From CAWJAP01 sp963834365 (GTDB lineage: Bacteria > Acidobacteriota > Vicinamibacteria > Vicinamibacterales > Vicinamibacteraceae): a DNA stretch of 64,000 nt. Within the stretch, counting starts at the first letter, position 1. Each line of letters begins with the position of its first letter. Location of the stretch: the NCBI GenBank assembly GCA_963834365.1, contig CAWIBS010000040.1:1-64000 (forward strand), read 5' to 3'. The notes under the pieces are model-generated. The model made no database searches and was not told where the DNA came from. It saw only the letters and a program-made list of their open reading frames with translations. Of the stretch, positions 8,063 through 17,142 are shown one piece after another. The position numbers and the translations under genes were made by a program.

Positions 8063-10300
8063 ATGAAAACTACAAAGACGGCACAGCTCGATCGTCGTTC
8101 TTTCCTCCAGGTGACCGCACTGGCCGGCGGCGGCGTGGTCATCGGGATGTACGTTCCCGCACTCGCCCAGCAGGGCGGCGCGCCCCAGCCCGTCAGAGTG
8201 GTCGCTGGCGCCCAGTACGTATATCACCGTCCATCCTGACAACACATTCACGATCATCGCGAAGAACCCGGAGACCGGACAGGGCATCAGGGCCGCCTTG
8301 CCGCAAATCATCGCCGACGAGTTCGACGTCGATTGGAGCCAGGTCAAGATCCAGCAGGCCGATCTGAATCCGAAGTACGGGCCGCAGTCCGAAGGCGGCA
8401 GCCGCGCCATCCCAGTCAACTACGATCCGATGCGCCAGATCGGCGCCGGCGGCCGGTTGATGATGCTGACCGCCGCCGCGCAGCAATGGAACGTGCCGGC
8501 TGGTGAATTGACGACGGGAAGCGGCGTCGTCACGCATGCCGCTTCCGGACGCAAGGCCACCTACGCGTCGCTGTCGGAGCGTGTCGCAGCGATGCCGGCG
8601 CCCACCGTCGAAGCCGTCAAGGCCGCGTACAAGGATCCGAAGAACTTCAAGATCATCGGCAAGCCGATCAAGGGCGTCGACAACGCCGCCATCGTGACCG
8701 GCAAGCCGGCGTTCAGCATCGACGTCGAGCCGCCGGGGACGTTGTTCGCGGTCTTTGATAAGTGTCCGGTGTTTGGCGGCAAGGCGGTCAGCGCCAATCT
8801 CGACGAGGTGAAGCGGCTGCCGGGCGTCAAGCACGCGTTCATCGTCGACGCGGTCGCGGGGCGGGGCAACAACTTCCTCGCCTCCGGCGTCGCAATCGTC
8901 GCCGACGGCTGGTGGCAGGCCAACAACGCGCGTCGGACGCTGAAGGTCGTGTGGGACGAAGGCGCGGTGGCGACGCAAAGCAGCGTCGGGTACGCGGCGC
9001 AGGCCAAGCAGCTGTCGGCGCGGGCATCTCAGCCGCCGACGACTGCGGGCCCAGGCATTGCGGCAATTGGCGACGCCGAGGCCGCGTTCAAGTCCGCGGC
9101 CAAGGTCGTCGAGGCGGAGTATGTGTTTCCGCTCCTGTCGCATGCGCCGCTCGAGCCGCAGAATTCCACGGCGCACTACACCACCGACGGGAAACTGGAA
9201 ATCTGGTCGTGCAGCCAGATTCCGGCTCTCCCGAATCCGGCGCTCGGCGCCGGCATCGATCCCGGTCAAGGTGACCATGCACCTGGTGCGGGCCGGAGGC
9301 GGATTCGGCCGGCGGCTGACGAGCGACTACGACATCGAGGTCGGGAAGATCGCCCGCGTCGTCACCGAGGAGCGCACGAAGGCCGGGCTGCCGAGCGTGC
9401 CGGTGAAGCTGCTCTGGACGAGGGAAGACGACCTCGCCCACGACCAGTATCGACCGAGCGGCTTCCACTACTTCAAGGCTGGCCTCGACGCGTCGGGCAA
9501 ACTGGTGGCGTTTCGCGATTTCGTGGCCAGCACGAACTCGGTGATTCCCGCCAACGAGTTCCCGCGCGGATTCGTGGCGAACTTCTCGGTCCACTCCGCG
9601 CCGATCACGCCGTTCGATATCCCAACCGGCGCGCTGCGGGCGCCGGGCACGAACGGCGTGTCATTCGTGATGCAGTCGTTCATCGACGAGATCGCCGTCG
9701 CCGCCGGGAAGGATCCGCTCCAGTACCGGCTCGACCTGCTGGCGAATCCCGTCGGCGAAGCCGCCGGCGCGTTCAACGCGGCCCGTGCGCGCGGCGTCCT
9801 CGAAGCGGTGCGGGACATGTCGGATTGGAACAGCGGAGAGTCTGCCGAAAGGCACCGGCAAGGGCGTCGCGTTCCAGTTCGCCCATGCGGGCTACGTCGC
9901 GTATGTTGTGGAAGCGGCAGTGGGCGCCGACAAGAAGATCAACATCAACAAGGCCTGGTCGGCGATCGACATCGGCCGCCAGATCGTCAACCCCAGCGAG
10001 TCGATCAATCTGGTCCAGGGCGCGTTCGTCGAAGCGATGAGTCACATGATGGCGTGGGAGATCACGATCGACAAGGGTCGTGTGGTGCAGAGGAATTTCA
10101 ACAACTATCAGCCGACGCGCATGTCCCAGGTGCCCTCGACGATCGAGGTGAAGTTCCTGCAGACGGACTTCGACCCGACCGGGCTCGGCGAGCCGGCGCT
10201 GCCGCCAGCCATCCCGGCAATCACCAACGCGATCTTCGCCGCCACCGGCGTTCGAATTCGGTCCGTGCCGCTCAATACGGCAGGGTACGGCTGGGTCTGA
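8063..10300 (+). CDS. Molybdopterin-binding large subunit of IorB-type hydroxylase (frameshifted)
   Basis: This is the catalytic subunit partner of the preceding (2Fe-2S) protein, about 745 residues. It begins with a Tat leader (LDRRSFLQVTALAGGG), so the complex is exported folded. Then come AKNPETGQGIRAALPQIIADE, GGSRAIPVNYDPMRQIGAGG, the first-domain YVFPLLSHAPLEPQNSTA, the molybdopterin loop VRAGGGFGRRLTSDYDIE, GALRAPGTNGVSFVMQSF and the C-terminal GLGEPALPPAIPAI. In that last block the Glu is the expected catalytic base. Indels near 8215, 9265 and 9835 split it into four open pieces. The lack of a nearby MoCo maturation (XdhC) gene means insertion factors lie elsewhere. A TTCG-hairpin closes the unit at 10332. 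Confidence 0.85.
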
Positions 10301-10331
10301 CGCCGGCGTCACGCCAGCCTGTTTGAAACAA

Positions 10332-10363
10332 CGCGGGCCGGATTCTTCGGAATCCGGCCCGCG
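10332..10363 (+). terminator. Perfect 14-bp hairpin with TTCG tetraloop after the molybdenum hydroxylase genes
   Basis: The arm CGCGGGCCGGATTC (10332-10345), loop TTCG and arm GAATCCGGCCCGCG (10350-10363) pair perfectly. The closing C-UUCG-G loop is an exceptionally stable tetraloop. It lies 31 bp after the stop of the large subunit. No T-run follows, so it is either a non-canonical intrinsic terminator or an mRNA 3'-end stabiliser. Confidence 0.7.
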
Positions 10364-10447
10364 CGTAACTCGCCGATATGAGGCGCGATTGACGTCACCC
10401 CTTCCATCCTCTCAACGCGCAGAACCGGATCATTTACTGGAGGAGTA

Positions 10448-11165
10448 ATGCAGACCTTCGTGCAAGGCGTTCATCACATCACGCTGTGTCCCGGACCCGC
10501 ACAGGAAGATGTGGACTTCTTTACCCAGGTGCTCGGGCAGCGGCTTATCAAGCAGACGGTGCTGATGGACGGCACCATCCCGATCTACCACCTGTATTAC
10601 GGCAACGGCGACGCCGACGTCGGCTCGATCGCGACTACCTTTCCGTACCCGCGCAAGCCGGGCCGCGTTGGCTCCGGTCAGTTGTCCTGTACCAGCTAAG
10701 GTTCCGAAGGGCGCCACGACATTCTGGAAATCGCATTGCGACGCGCACGGTGCCGAGAACAGCGGCATCCAGGAGCGGTTCGGCGCCAAATACATTCGCG
10801 TGCGGCATCCGGCCGGACTGCTGTTCGAGATGATCGAGGACGCGAGCGATCAGCGCAATCCCTGGACGACGAAGCAGGTGAGCCGCGACGTCGCGACACG
10901 CGGTTTCTTCGGCGCCGTCCTGTCGGTGCGCGACATCCGCGACAGGAATCGTTCTTCGTCGACGCGCTCGGCTTCCGGAAGGTCGGCGTCGACGGTCGGT
11001 ACCACCGCTTCGAAGTGCCCGGAAGCGGGCCCGGGCGGAACGTCGATTTGCACCACGAACCGGATCGCGAAGCGGGCAGCTGGGGCTTCGGTGCCGGAAC
11101 CGCGCACCACATCGCCTTCAACGTCGAGACGGATGACGCGCTGGTCAAGCAGAAGGCGATCTACG
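10448..11165 (+). CDS. VOC-fold (glyoxalase / ring-cleaving dioxygenase-like) protein, frameshifted and cut at the 3' end
   Basis: ATG 10448 follows a good ribosome site (GGAGGAG). The first module reads VQGVHHITLCPGPAQEDVDFF, LGQRLIKQTVL, IYHLYYGNGDADVGS and TTFPYP; a second begins TRGFFGAVLSVRD, FFVDALGFRKVG and GTAHHIAFNVE. This two-module layout is that of the PcpA/MhqO-like ring-cleaving dioxygenases; the iron ligands would be HHI in each module plus a C-terminal Glu. The C-terminal fifth, including the expected YFRS..F.E segment with the last ligand, is absent. At about 11155-11170 the sequence turns into a ROK-family protein. Indels near 10690, 10720 and 10945 also break the frame. As it stands the gene cannot make a working enzyme. 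Confidence 0.7.
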
Positions 11166-11529
11166 TGGCCGCTACGGGGCTAGAGCCGGGCGCGAACGCG
11201 TCACGGGCGAGGACGTCATTCGAGCCGCGAGCGCAGGCGATCCAATTGCGGTCGAGATCGTCACCACCGCCGGGACGGCGCTCGGCGTCGTCGTTGGATT
11301 CCTCGTGAACCTGCTCGATCCGGAGCTGATCATCGTTGGTGGCGGCCTTGGATCGTGTGGCAACGGCCGCTACTGGCAGAGCTTCGTCGACTCCACACGC
11401 GCGCACATCTGGGCCGACGCCAGCCGGGATGTGCCAATCGTGACCGCTGCCCTCGGTCCCGATGCCGGCATGGTCGGGGCCGCCGCGGCGTGCTGGCGTC
11501 GCCCAGTCGCCTCGAAGGAGCTCAGGTGA
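11164..11529 (+). pseudogene. C-terminal fragment of a ROK-family sugar kinase/regulator
   Basis: Only the last ~120 residues of a ROK protein are present: RYGARAGRERVTGEDVIRAA, AGDPIAVEIVTTAGTALGV, the conserved NLLDPELIIVGGGLG and the family's terminal AALGPDAGMVGAA. The kinase DGGxK/ATP loop and the CxCGxxGC zinc motif are missing because the upstream DNA belongs to a VOC-fold gene. The frame stays open across the join, so there is no separate start. The stop TGA at 11527-11529 overlaps the GTG start of the methyltransferase, the arrangement expected of an original operon. The break is either a deletion/recombination or an assembly chimera; see findings. Confidence 0.75.
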
Positions 11530-12557
11530 AAGCGACGATCGTGAGCCTGATGCAGGAACACGGTCCCGTGCTCGGCGACGGTGGCTATCTGATCGAGCTC
11601 GAGCGCCGCGGGTGGGTCGACAGCGGCTCGGGTCGCGAAAAGGTCGGCACCGGCCGGGGGAGCGGGCAGTTCACGCCGGAGGTAGCCATCGAGCATCCCG
11701 ACGCGCTCATCGAACTGCATCGCGAGTTCCTCGCGGCGGGGTCGCAGGTCCTGCAGGCACTGACCTTCTTCGGCACACGAGAAAAGCTCTCGCGGGCCGG
11801 TTACGGTGCGCAGACCGAAGAAATCAACCTCGCCGCCGTCCGGCTCGCGAAAGACGTTGCCGGCGAGCGGGCGCTGGTCGCAGGCTCGGTGTCGCGCACG
11901 CAGCTCTTCGAACGGGAAGGTCCGGGAACGGCCGATCATGTACGGGATCTGTTCGACGAGCAGATCCGGCTTCTGACCGCGGCGGGCGTCGACTTTCTCA
12001 TCCTCGAGACCTTCTTCCACCTGCGGGAGATGCGCATTGCGCTCGAGAGCGCACGCGCCAGCGGCCTGCCCGTGCTGGCGACGATGAGCTTTCGGCCGAC
12101 CGTGTCGGCATCGAGCGACGGGTATTCGCCGGAGGACTGCGCGAAGGCCATGGTCGACGGCGGAGCCGCGGCGGTCGGCGCCAACTGCGAACAGGAGCCA
12201 TCGCGAGTCTATCCGGTGGTGAGCGCAATGGGCGAGGCCGCCGGTGTGCCCGTCGTGGCGCAGCCCGCGGCGTTTCGCACGAGCGATGACCGGCCGTGCT
12301 TCACGAAGCTCCCTCAGTTTCCCGACGCGCTCGAAACGATCCAGGTGGCGCGCGAGGACTTCCAGGCGTTCGGCCGTCTCGCGGCCGCGAAGCGTTTCGG
12401 TTTCGTCGGGGGATGCTGCGGGTGCAACGCGGCCTACATCCGGGCGCTCGGCGCCGGCATTCGTCTCGAGCAGTCGGGCGCGCGCCCGGATGGGCACATG
12501 GCAGGTCGCAAGACGAAGCGAGCTTTTCCTCGCGACCGTAGCAACGGAGTGACGTGA
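11526..12557 (+). CDS. Homocysteine S-methyltransferase family protein
   Basis: The protein has 343 residues and is intact. It has the barrel of cobalamin-independent homocysteine/betaine methyltransferases: VLGDGGYLIELERRGW, LQALTFFGTREKL, DFLILETFFHLREMRIALE, a zinc-ligand Cys in VGANCEQEP and the two further zinc cysteines in GFVGGCCGCNAAYIR near residue 300. The enzyme moves a methyl group from a donor such as betaine or S-methylmethionine to a thiol. GTG 11526 overlaps the ROK stop (GTGA), indicating translational coupling. Two small membrane transporters follow at once, so uptake or export of the methyl donor or product is plausible. The exact substrate is undetermined. Confidence 0.85.
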   Translation: MKATIVSLMQEHGPVLGDGGYLIELERRGWVDSGSGREKVGTGRGSGQFTPEVAIEHPDALIELHREFLAAGSQVLQALTFFGTREKLSRAGYGAQTEEINLAAVRLAKDVAGERALVAGSVSRTQLFEREGPGTADHVRDLFDEQIRLLTAAGVDFLILETFFHLREMRIALESARASGLPVLATMSFRPTVSASSDGYSPEDCAKAMVDGGAAAVGANCEQEPSRVYPVVSAMGEAAGVPVVAQPAAFRTSDDRPCFTKLPQFPDALETIQVAREDFQAFGRLAAAKRFGFVGGCCGCNAAYIRALGAGIRLEQSGARPDGHMAGRKTKRAFPRDRSNGVT

Positions 12558-12558
12558 G

Positions 12559-12978
12559 TTGCGAGCGCGTTCACCACGGTGGCTGTGGCTCGCCTTGATG
12601 TCGACCTTCTGGTGGGGTCTCTGGGCGTTCCTCGTCAAGGTGGCCAGCCGCGACCTGAACCCGTTTCAGATGCAGGCGCTATTTGTCGCCGGCATGCTGC
12701 CGCTGATTGCGTTGGCCCTCGTCCGTACGCGGCTGACAATCCAGACCGATCGGCTGGGCGTCACGTACGGCATGCTGAACGGCGTGCTTGCCACGCTCGG
12801 CATGCTGGCGTTCTACGCGGCGATGGAGCGAGGGCGGGCGTCGATCGTGGGACCGGTGACCGCGCTCTTCCCGATCGTGACGATTGCCGGGTCGATGGTG
12901 ATCCTGAACGAGCGGCTCAACGTCGTGCAGTGCGCCGGTATCGTCTGTGCGCTTGCGGCAATCCTGCTGTTTGCTTGA
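12559..12978 (+). CDS. Half-size EamA/DMT transporter subunit, first of a pair
   Basis: The protein has 139 residues with about five membrane helices: ALMSTFWWGLWAFLVKVASR, FVAGMLPLIALAL, NGVLATLGMLAFYAAMERG, VTALFPIVTIAGSMVIL and AGIVCALAAILLF. One EamA repeat (normally two in one ~300-residue protein) is encoded alone. The start is TTG 12559, directly after the methyltransferase stop, and the stop is immediately followed by the ATG of a second half-size EamA gene. The two products are therefore expected to form a heterodimer, as in paired SMR/DMT systems. Substrate is unknown; linkage to a methyltransferase hints at an amino acid or betaine-like compound. Confidence 0.85.
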   Translation: MRARSPRWLWLALMSTFWWGLWAFLVKVASRDLNPFQMQALFVAGMLPLIALALVRTRLTIQTDRLGVTYGMLNGVLATLGMLAFYAAMERGRASIVGPVTALFPIVTIAGSMVILNERLNVVQCAGIVCALAAILLFA

Positions 12979-13455
12979 ATGGATAACTGGATTGCACCCG
13001 CCCTGGCGGCACTCGTGCTCTGGGGGATCGTCGGGATCCTGCAGAAGCTGGGGAGCAACCGCCTCGATGCGAGCTCGCTCCTGATATGGGTGACTGCCGG
13101 GTACACGCTCGTATTGCCGCTGGTTCTCTGGAGGAGCGGAACCTGGGCGCTCTCGCCGGCGGCCATCTTCCTCGGCGTCATAGCCGGATGCGTCAACGGG
13201 CTCGGGACGTGGCTGCTGTTTCGTTGCCTCGAGCACGGAGCGAAGGCGTCGGTCGCCGTTCCGCTGACCGCGCTCTACCCGGCGGTCACTGTGATTCTGG
13301 CGTCCGTGTTCCTCTCGGAGCGGCTGTCGTCGCGCGAGTGGCTCGGCGTCGCTCTCGCCGTGTGTGGTGGCGTCATGCTCTCGTATGAAAGCGAGCCCAA
13401 GAGCCTAGTCAGCGAGCCGCAGCCAGCCGAGCGAATTGACGCTTCAGCGCGTTGA
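12979..13455 (+). CDS. Half-size EamA/DMT transporter subunit, second of a pair
   Basis: The protein has 158 residues with about five helices, starting MDNWIAPALAALVLWGIVGI and including FLGVIAGCVNGLGTWLLF and PLTALYPAVTVILASVFLSE. It matches the first half-gene in the VTALFP/LTALYP and L(N/S)ERL motifs, showing both derive from one EamA repeat. It starts on the base after the previous stop codon, so the pair should be made in equal amounts. A hydrophilic tail of ~20 residues overlaps by 47 bp the 3' end of the convergent transglycosylase gene. Confidence 0.85.
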   Translation: MDNWIAPALAALVLWGIVGILQKLGSNRLDASSLLIWVTAGYTLVLPLVLWRSGTWALSPAAIFLGVIAGCVNGLGTWLLFRCLEHGAKASVAVPLTALYPAVTVILASVFLSERLSSREWLGVALAVCGGVMLSYESEPKSLVSEPQPAERIDASAR

Positions 13456-14263
13456 CTTGTGCAAGGTAGCGGCGGGGGTCGTGGCCGCCGCATCGCTGGC
13501 CGGCTCTGAATCGGAAGCCACGGCGCGCGTATCCGTCACCGGCGCCGTCCCCGCACAGGTGGATGATCGCCGCGAGGTTTTGCCGCTGCTGCAGCGAGGC
13601 GCTCGTGATGCGGTTGCGAGCGAGGATGCGCGCGACCGTGCGGTCCAGCAGCGCGGCGGTCATTTCCACAGCATGAGCGGGCACCACTCGTGTGTAGAGC
13701 GTGTTGAACCAGCACGAGTGCGGGTCGTGCCAGGGGCCGTCCTCGACGACGACGTGGTCGTGGATGCAATAGCGCCGGGCCTCTGCGAACGTTCCATCGG
13801 TGATCTGGAACATCCCGACGGCGCTCGAGGCCGGTCCGTATAGCTCGAACGGGTTCCAGTTCAACCGCCACCGCCAGTAGGTCCGTGCGACCGGGTTGCC
13901 GCTGCTCTCCACCTGGGCCAGGGCAGCCAGAAATTCCGGTGTGATGACCGCCGTGGAATGCTCGTCGAAGAGCGGGCCGTATTGCCGCCAGGTCTGCGCC
14001 GGCACCTTGGCAAGCGAGCCGCTGACCGCGACGAACACCTCGGTGGGCTTGCGGACTACCTGCACTATCCAGTTCACGGCCGCCCAGACGATCACCAGCA
14101 GGGCCGTCCCGACGATAATCTGGACGGCCAACGGCGCGACCCGCATGGCCAGAAACGCGCGTCGCCCCAGGCGCGAGGCCGCCGAGTGGCGCGCGCGACG
14201 GCCTCGGATGCGCGTCGGCCGCAATGCGGCCCGCGCAATCATCGCTTGGGGTATGACGGACAC
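13409..14263 (-). CDS. Membrane-anchored lytic transglycosylase (SLT-like)
   Basis: The protein has 284 residues and is intact. A basic N-terminus is followed by one membrane helix (APLAVQIIVGTALLVIVWAA) near residues 43-65. The remainder lies outside the membrane and carries an SLT/lysozyme-like domain: FLAALAQVESSGNPVART, with the catalytic Glu expected in VESSGN, then SSAVGMFQITDGTFAEARRY. A conserved C-terminal part with two cysteines (IHLCGDG, GQRCGG) follows. The role is cleavage of the peptidoglycan glycan strand. The gene converges with the EamA pair and overlaps it. It has no co-directional close neighbour, so it is likely monocistronic. Confidence 0.75.
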   Translation of the reverse strand: MSVIPQAMIARAALRPTRIRGRRARHSAASRLGRRAFLAMRVAPLAVQIIVGTALLVIVWAAVNWIVQVVRKPTEVFVAVSGSLAKVPAQTWRQYGPLFDEHSTAVITPEFLAALAQVESSGNPVARTYWRWRLNWNPFELYGPASSAVGMFQITDGTFAEARRYCIHDHVVVEDGPWHDPHSCWFNTLYTRVVPAHAVEMTAALLDRTVARILARNRITSASLQQRQNLAAIIHLCGDGAGDGYARRGFRFRAGQRCGGHDPRRYLAQVNALKRQFARLAAAR

Positions 14264-14488
14264 TCACCCATTATCGAGCCATCCCGGACCGTTTGGGCGC
14301 ATTGAACACTGACGTCGCCGTTCTGGTGTTCAGGCTTCCAGTCGGTGTCCGGCGCACGACCGCTTCGATTCGATTGGCGCTCGCGAGGCAACCCGCAGCT
14401 CGAGGCGGCGCCGCAGTCGAACAGCTGGACTGCAATCCCCTCGCCGCGAGCATGTTGGCCTCTGCCAGACCTGACCTCGTGACGCTAC

Positions 14489-14827
14489 TTATTTGACGAT
14501 GGCTGGCAGGGTGCCGCTCCTCGAGCGCGCCTCGAACGAGTCCTCCCTCCGACAACGGTTGATGATGGTCGTTTCGCCTAACGGAGCCCCCATCGTCCAG
14601 TACATTAAGCCAGCTTCTTCGTAGTACGTGATTTTCTTCCGGTAGAAGTGGCCTTCGTAGCCGTTGGCTCGAATATGCATGACCGTTCGCTCGAACAAGT
14701 CCGGATCGACCCTACCGCGAACGAGGTATTCGTGAGGCCACTCGGGCATGGTCTTCGCGTACGTCCATTGCTCATGGTCCACGAATGACCGGAGATCTTC
14801 AGGAAACGGGTTTCCTTCGTTGCTCAT
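14489..14827 (-). CDS. Conserved hypothetical protein (112 aa)
   Basis: This is an intact small soluble protein starting at ATG 14827 behind a GGATGTGAGGGT ribosome-site region. The sequence is rich in aromatic residues: FVDHEQWTYAKTMPEWPHEYL, RTVMHIRANGYEGHFY and ITYYEEAGLMYWTMGAPLGE. It has no signal peptide or membrane helix. I do not recognise the family. The composition and length resemble proteins of unknown function found singly in many environmental genomes. The neighbours (transglycosylase and inactive-protease gene) give no hint of its role. About 225 bases downstream and 200 upstream hold nothing I can name. Confidence 0.6.
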   Translation of the reverse strand: MSNEGNPFPEDLRSFVDHEQWTYAKTMPEWPHEYLVRGRVDPDLFERTVMHIRANGYEGHFYRKKITYYEEAGLMYWTMGAPLGETTIINRCRREDSFEARSRSGTLPAIVK

Positions 14828-15024
14828 ACCCTCACATCCTTCGTCGGTCTGGGCGTCTGTGCCAGCTGCCGGAGGCCGTTGCTCTCGACGTCTGCTGCAT
14901 CCAGCTCGGTGTAGTCCGCCCCGCACACCAATGGGACGCAGGATGGCGGGCAGTCTGACAGGACCGGTCGGACGCTCGCCTGATCTCGATGCCGATGGGG
15001 TGCCAGGAGGCACGAATCGCCGCA

Positions 15025-16736
15025 CTAGGGGCGAGCCGCTCTCGCCTTTCGGAACGGCTCGAAGTCCTGCCAGATCTGTTCGAGCAGCTTCGGATCGACG
15101 ACCCGCGTGTCCCCCTTCTCCGGCCCGCCCGCCGCGTTCAGCACGAGCGTGACTGTTCCGCAATGCGGCCCGAGCGCGCCGGGATCGAAGACGTAGAGCC
15201 CTTCGTCGATCGAGTCGCGATCGGAGACGCGGCGTTCGAGCTCGAACGGGTGGATCGGCGTCACTTCGGCGGCGCCGCAGAAGGCGCGCAACCGGGCGAA
15301 CCCCGACTTGAAGCGCTTCAAGGGCGGGAGCGACACGCCCTGCGTCTGCGCCGCGGCGCGCCCCACCTTCGTCCAGAAGCCCTCGACGAACCTCGGCGTC
15401 ACCCGGATGAACAGCACCGGGAGCGCCTGGTCGACGTACTCCGACCAGGCCCCGAACTCCATGCGTGGGCGCATGAAGGACAACTCCGCGGTTGGGGCGC
15501 GTGTGTCCTTGCTGGTCGTCCTTGGAGTCTCCGACGATGCATGCAGCTCGCCATACACGACGACAGGCGTGAGGAAGGCGATGTCGAAATCGGCCGACGA
15601 CATCTGATAAGGGCTCAGGCTGCCCGCGCGGCGGTCGACGGAGGCCTTGAGCGCATCCGCGGGGAACGATTCTCTCGGCTCAACTGGAAGCAACGTGGCG
15701 CTGGGCGGCGCAGCCGCTTTCATTGTCTGTTCCGACGACGCGATCACCTCGCAAGCGGCGTCGATGCGGACGACTCGAGATTCGCGTCGACTGGCTTCCT
15801 CCGTGTCGGCCGGCGGAGACGTGAGCCCCACGACGGCGCCGCCGGCCGTGAAGACCGGCCCGCCCGCGCTGCCGGACGGAAGCTGAAATCGGCGACGATC
15901 TCCCGCGGTTTCACGCCGTTGACGATAGCCGAGTTGATGTCCTTCTCGCCGCGCAGCGGCGCGCCGATCGTGAAGATCTCGTCGCCTTGGCCAGGCGGCT
16001 TGCCTGCCGGCGTGCACACCAGCGGCACAGGCAGAACGGACGCGACCACCTTCGGATCGATCCAGAGGATGGCGACGTCGCGCTCGGCGTCAGCGGCGAG
16101 GACACGCGCCGCCACCTTGATGGCGGGCGTGAGCTGCACCTCCAATGAGGTCGCCGCGCCGACGGCGCGCTGGCTCGTGGCGATGAGCCCCTTCGCGTCG
16201 ATGACGAACCCCGACGCGTGTGTGCTCGGCGTCCAGATGTCGACGACGCTGTTGCGCCATCGATGGAGAAGGAAGCCGGAATCGGATTCCGGCGCCGCAC
16301 CGGAGGTCGTGGCCGCCGGGTCGACGTCCCCGAGCTCCGCATTGGCGGCCGTCAGTTCGAGGATGGTGTCGCGGCCGGAGGCAATGTCGACCGTCTGCGT
16401 CCACTGATACGTGCGGCCGTGGAACGCCAGGGGTTTGTCCGATTCCACCGTGTAGTTCCCTGGCCGGAGTTTCACCTCGACGCCACCGTCGAGCGCGGTG
16501 ATGATGCGCCGCGGCGACGCAGTCGGCGGGTTGTCGCTCACGAGCAGCGCATACCGCGGCACCGGCGTGGCCCTGCCGTCAGGGTCGGCCAAAACGACAC
16601 TGAGACGAAGGACGCCAGGCGCCTGGCCAATCGCGGAACGTGGGGCGAGGAAGACGAGCGTCGCGAGCGCCAGGGCATGAAGCCCCCTGACCCTCACAGC
16701 CCTCGATCGATTCACCGTCGGCGTCGCCGAGGCCAT
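15025..16736 (-). CDS. Secreted trypsin-fold (S1C-like) protein lacking catalytic His and Ser (one frameshift)
   Basis: After a signal peptide (VRGLHALALATLVFLAPR) there is a beta-sandwich-like region (ALDGGVEVKLRPGNYTVES) and a trypsin-like domain. GFVIDAKGLIATSQRAVGAA aligns with the HtrA block that normally reads LTNNHVV, so the histidine position is Arg. AERDVAILWID keeps the aspartate. PSGSAGGPVFTAGGAVVG replaces the nucleophile of GNSGGP by Ala. It should therefore be a non-proteolytic binding protein. A C-terminal ~220 residues (LSPYQMSSADFDIAFLTPVV, LFIRVTPRFVEGF) is of unknown fold. One indel near 15885, just before the SAGGP block, splits the gene. It begins 26 bp from the 3' end of the tRNA-Pro gene, with no gene between. 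Confidence 0.7.
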
Positions 16737-16760
16737 CTTCCGCGATTCTATTGAGGAAAG

Positions 16761-16838
<78 letters not shown>

Positions 16839-17142
16839 ACGTGGAGTGAGCGGGTTCCGCGACCCTGCTCCACTGCCGGCGCTCACCGGGCGGTGAGCGC
16901 GTTCGTCGTTCCGACCACCGGCCAGTCTACCTCAAGCCAACCCCTCGCTGTCTCGTTGGACCTGGTTCCAAGCGCCAAACGATACCCACTTGCGCCATGC
17001 TTGAGTCGCCGACGGCCGCAGGCGCCGGTCGCGCCGGCGCCCGTGTCCACCGGCGTTCTCGCTCGGGTCGTGCACGTCCATTTTCCCGGTTCAAGTCGGA
17101 GACGAACTCGGCCGATTAGCTCGAATCGGGGCCCATCCCGTC
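16839..17142. other. Intergenic region between tRNA-Pro and the histidine kinase gene
   Basis: These 304 bases contain the promoters of the divergent tRNA and kinase genes, but no -10/-35 pair at good spacing stands out. No open frame with family resemblance and no repeat of the window's dispersed types is visible. Confidence 0.4.

Noticed and set aside
14271..14555. Short open frames between the transglycosylase and the 14489 gene
   Set aside because: They have no ribosome site, no family resemblance, and composition typical of chance frames in GC-rich DNA.
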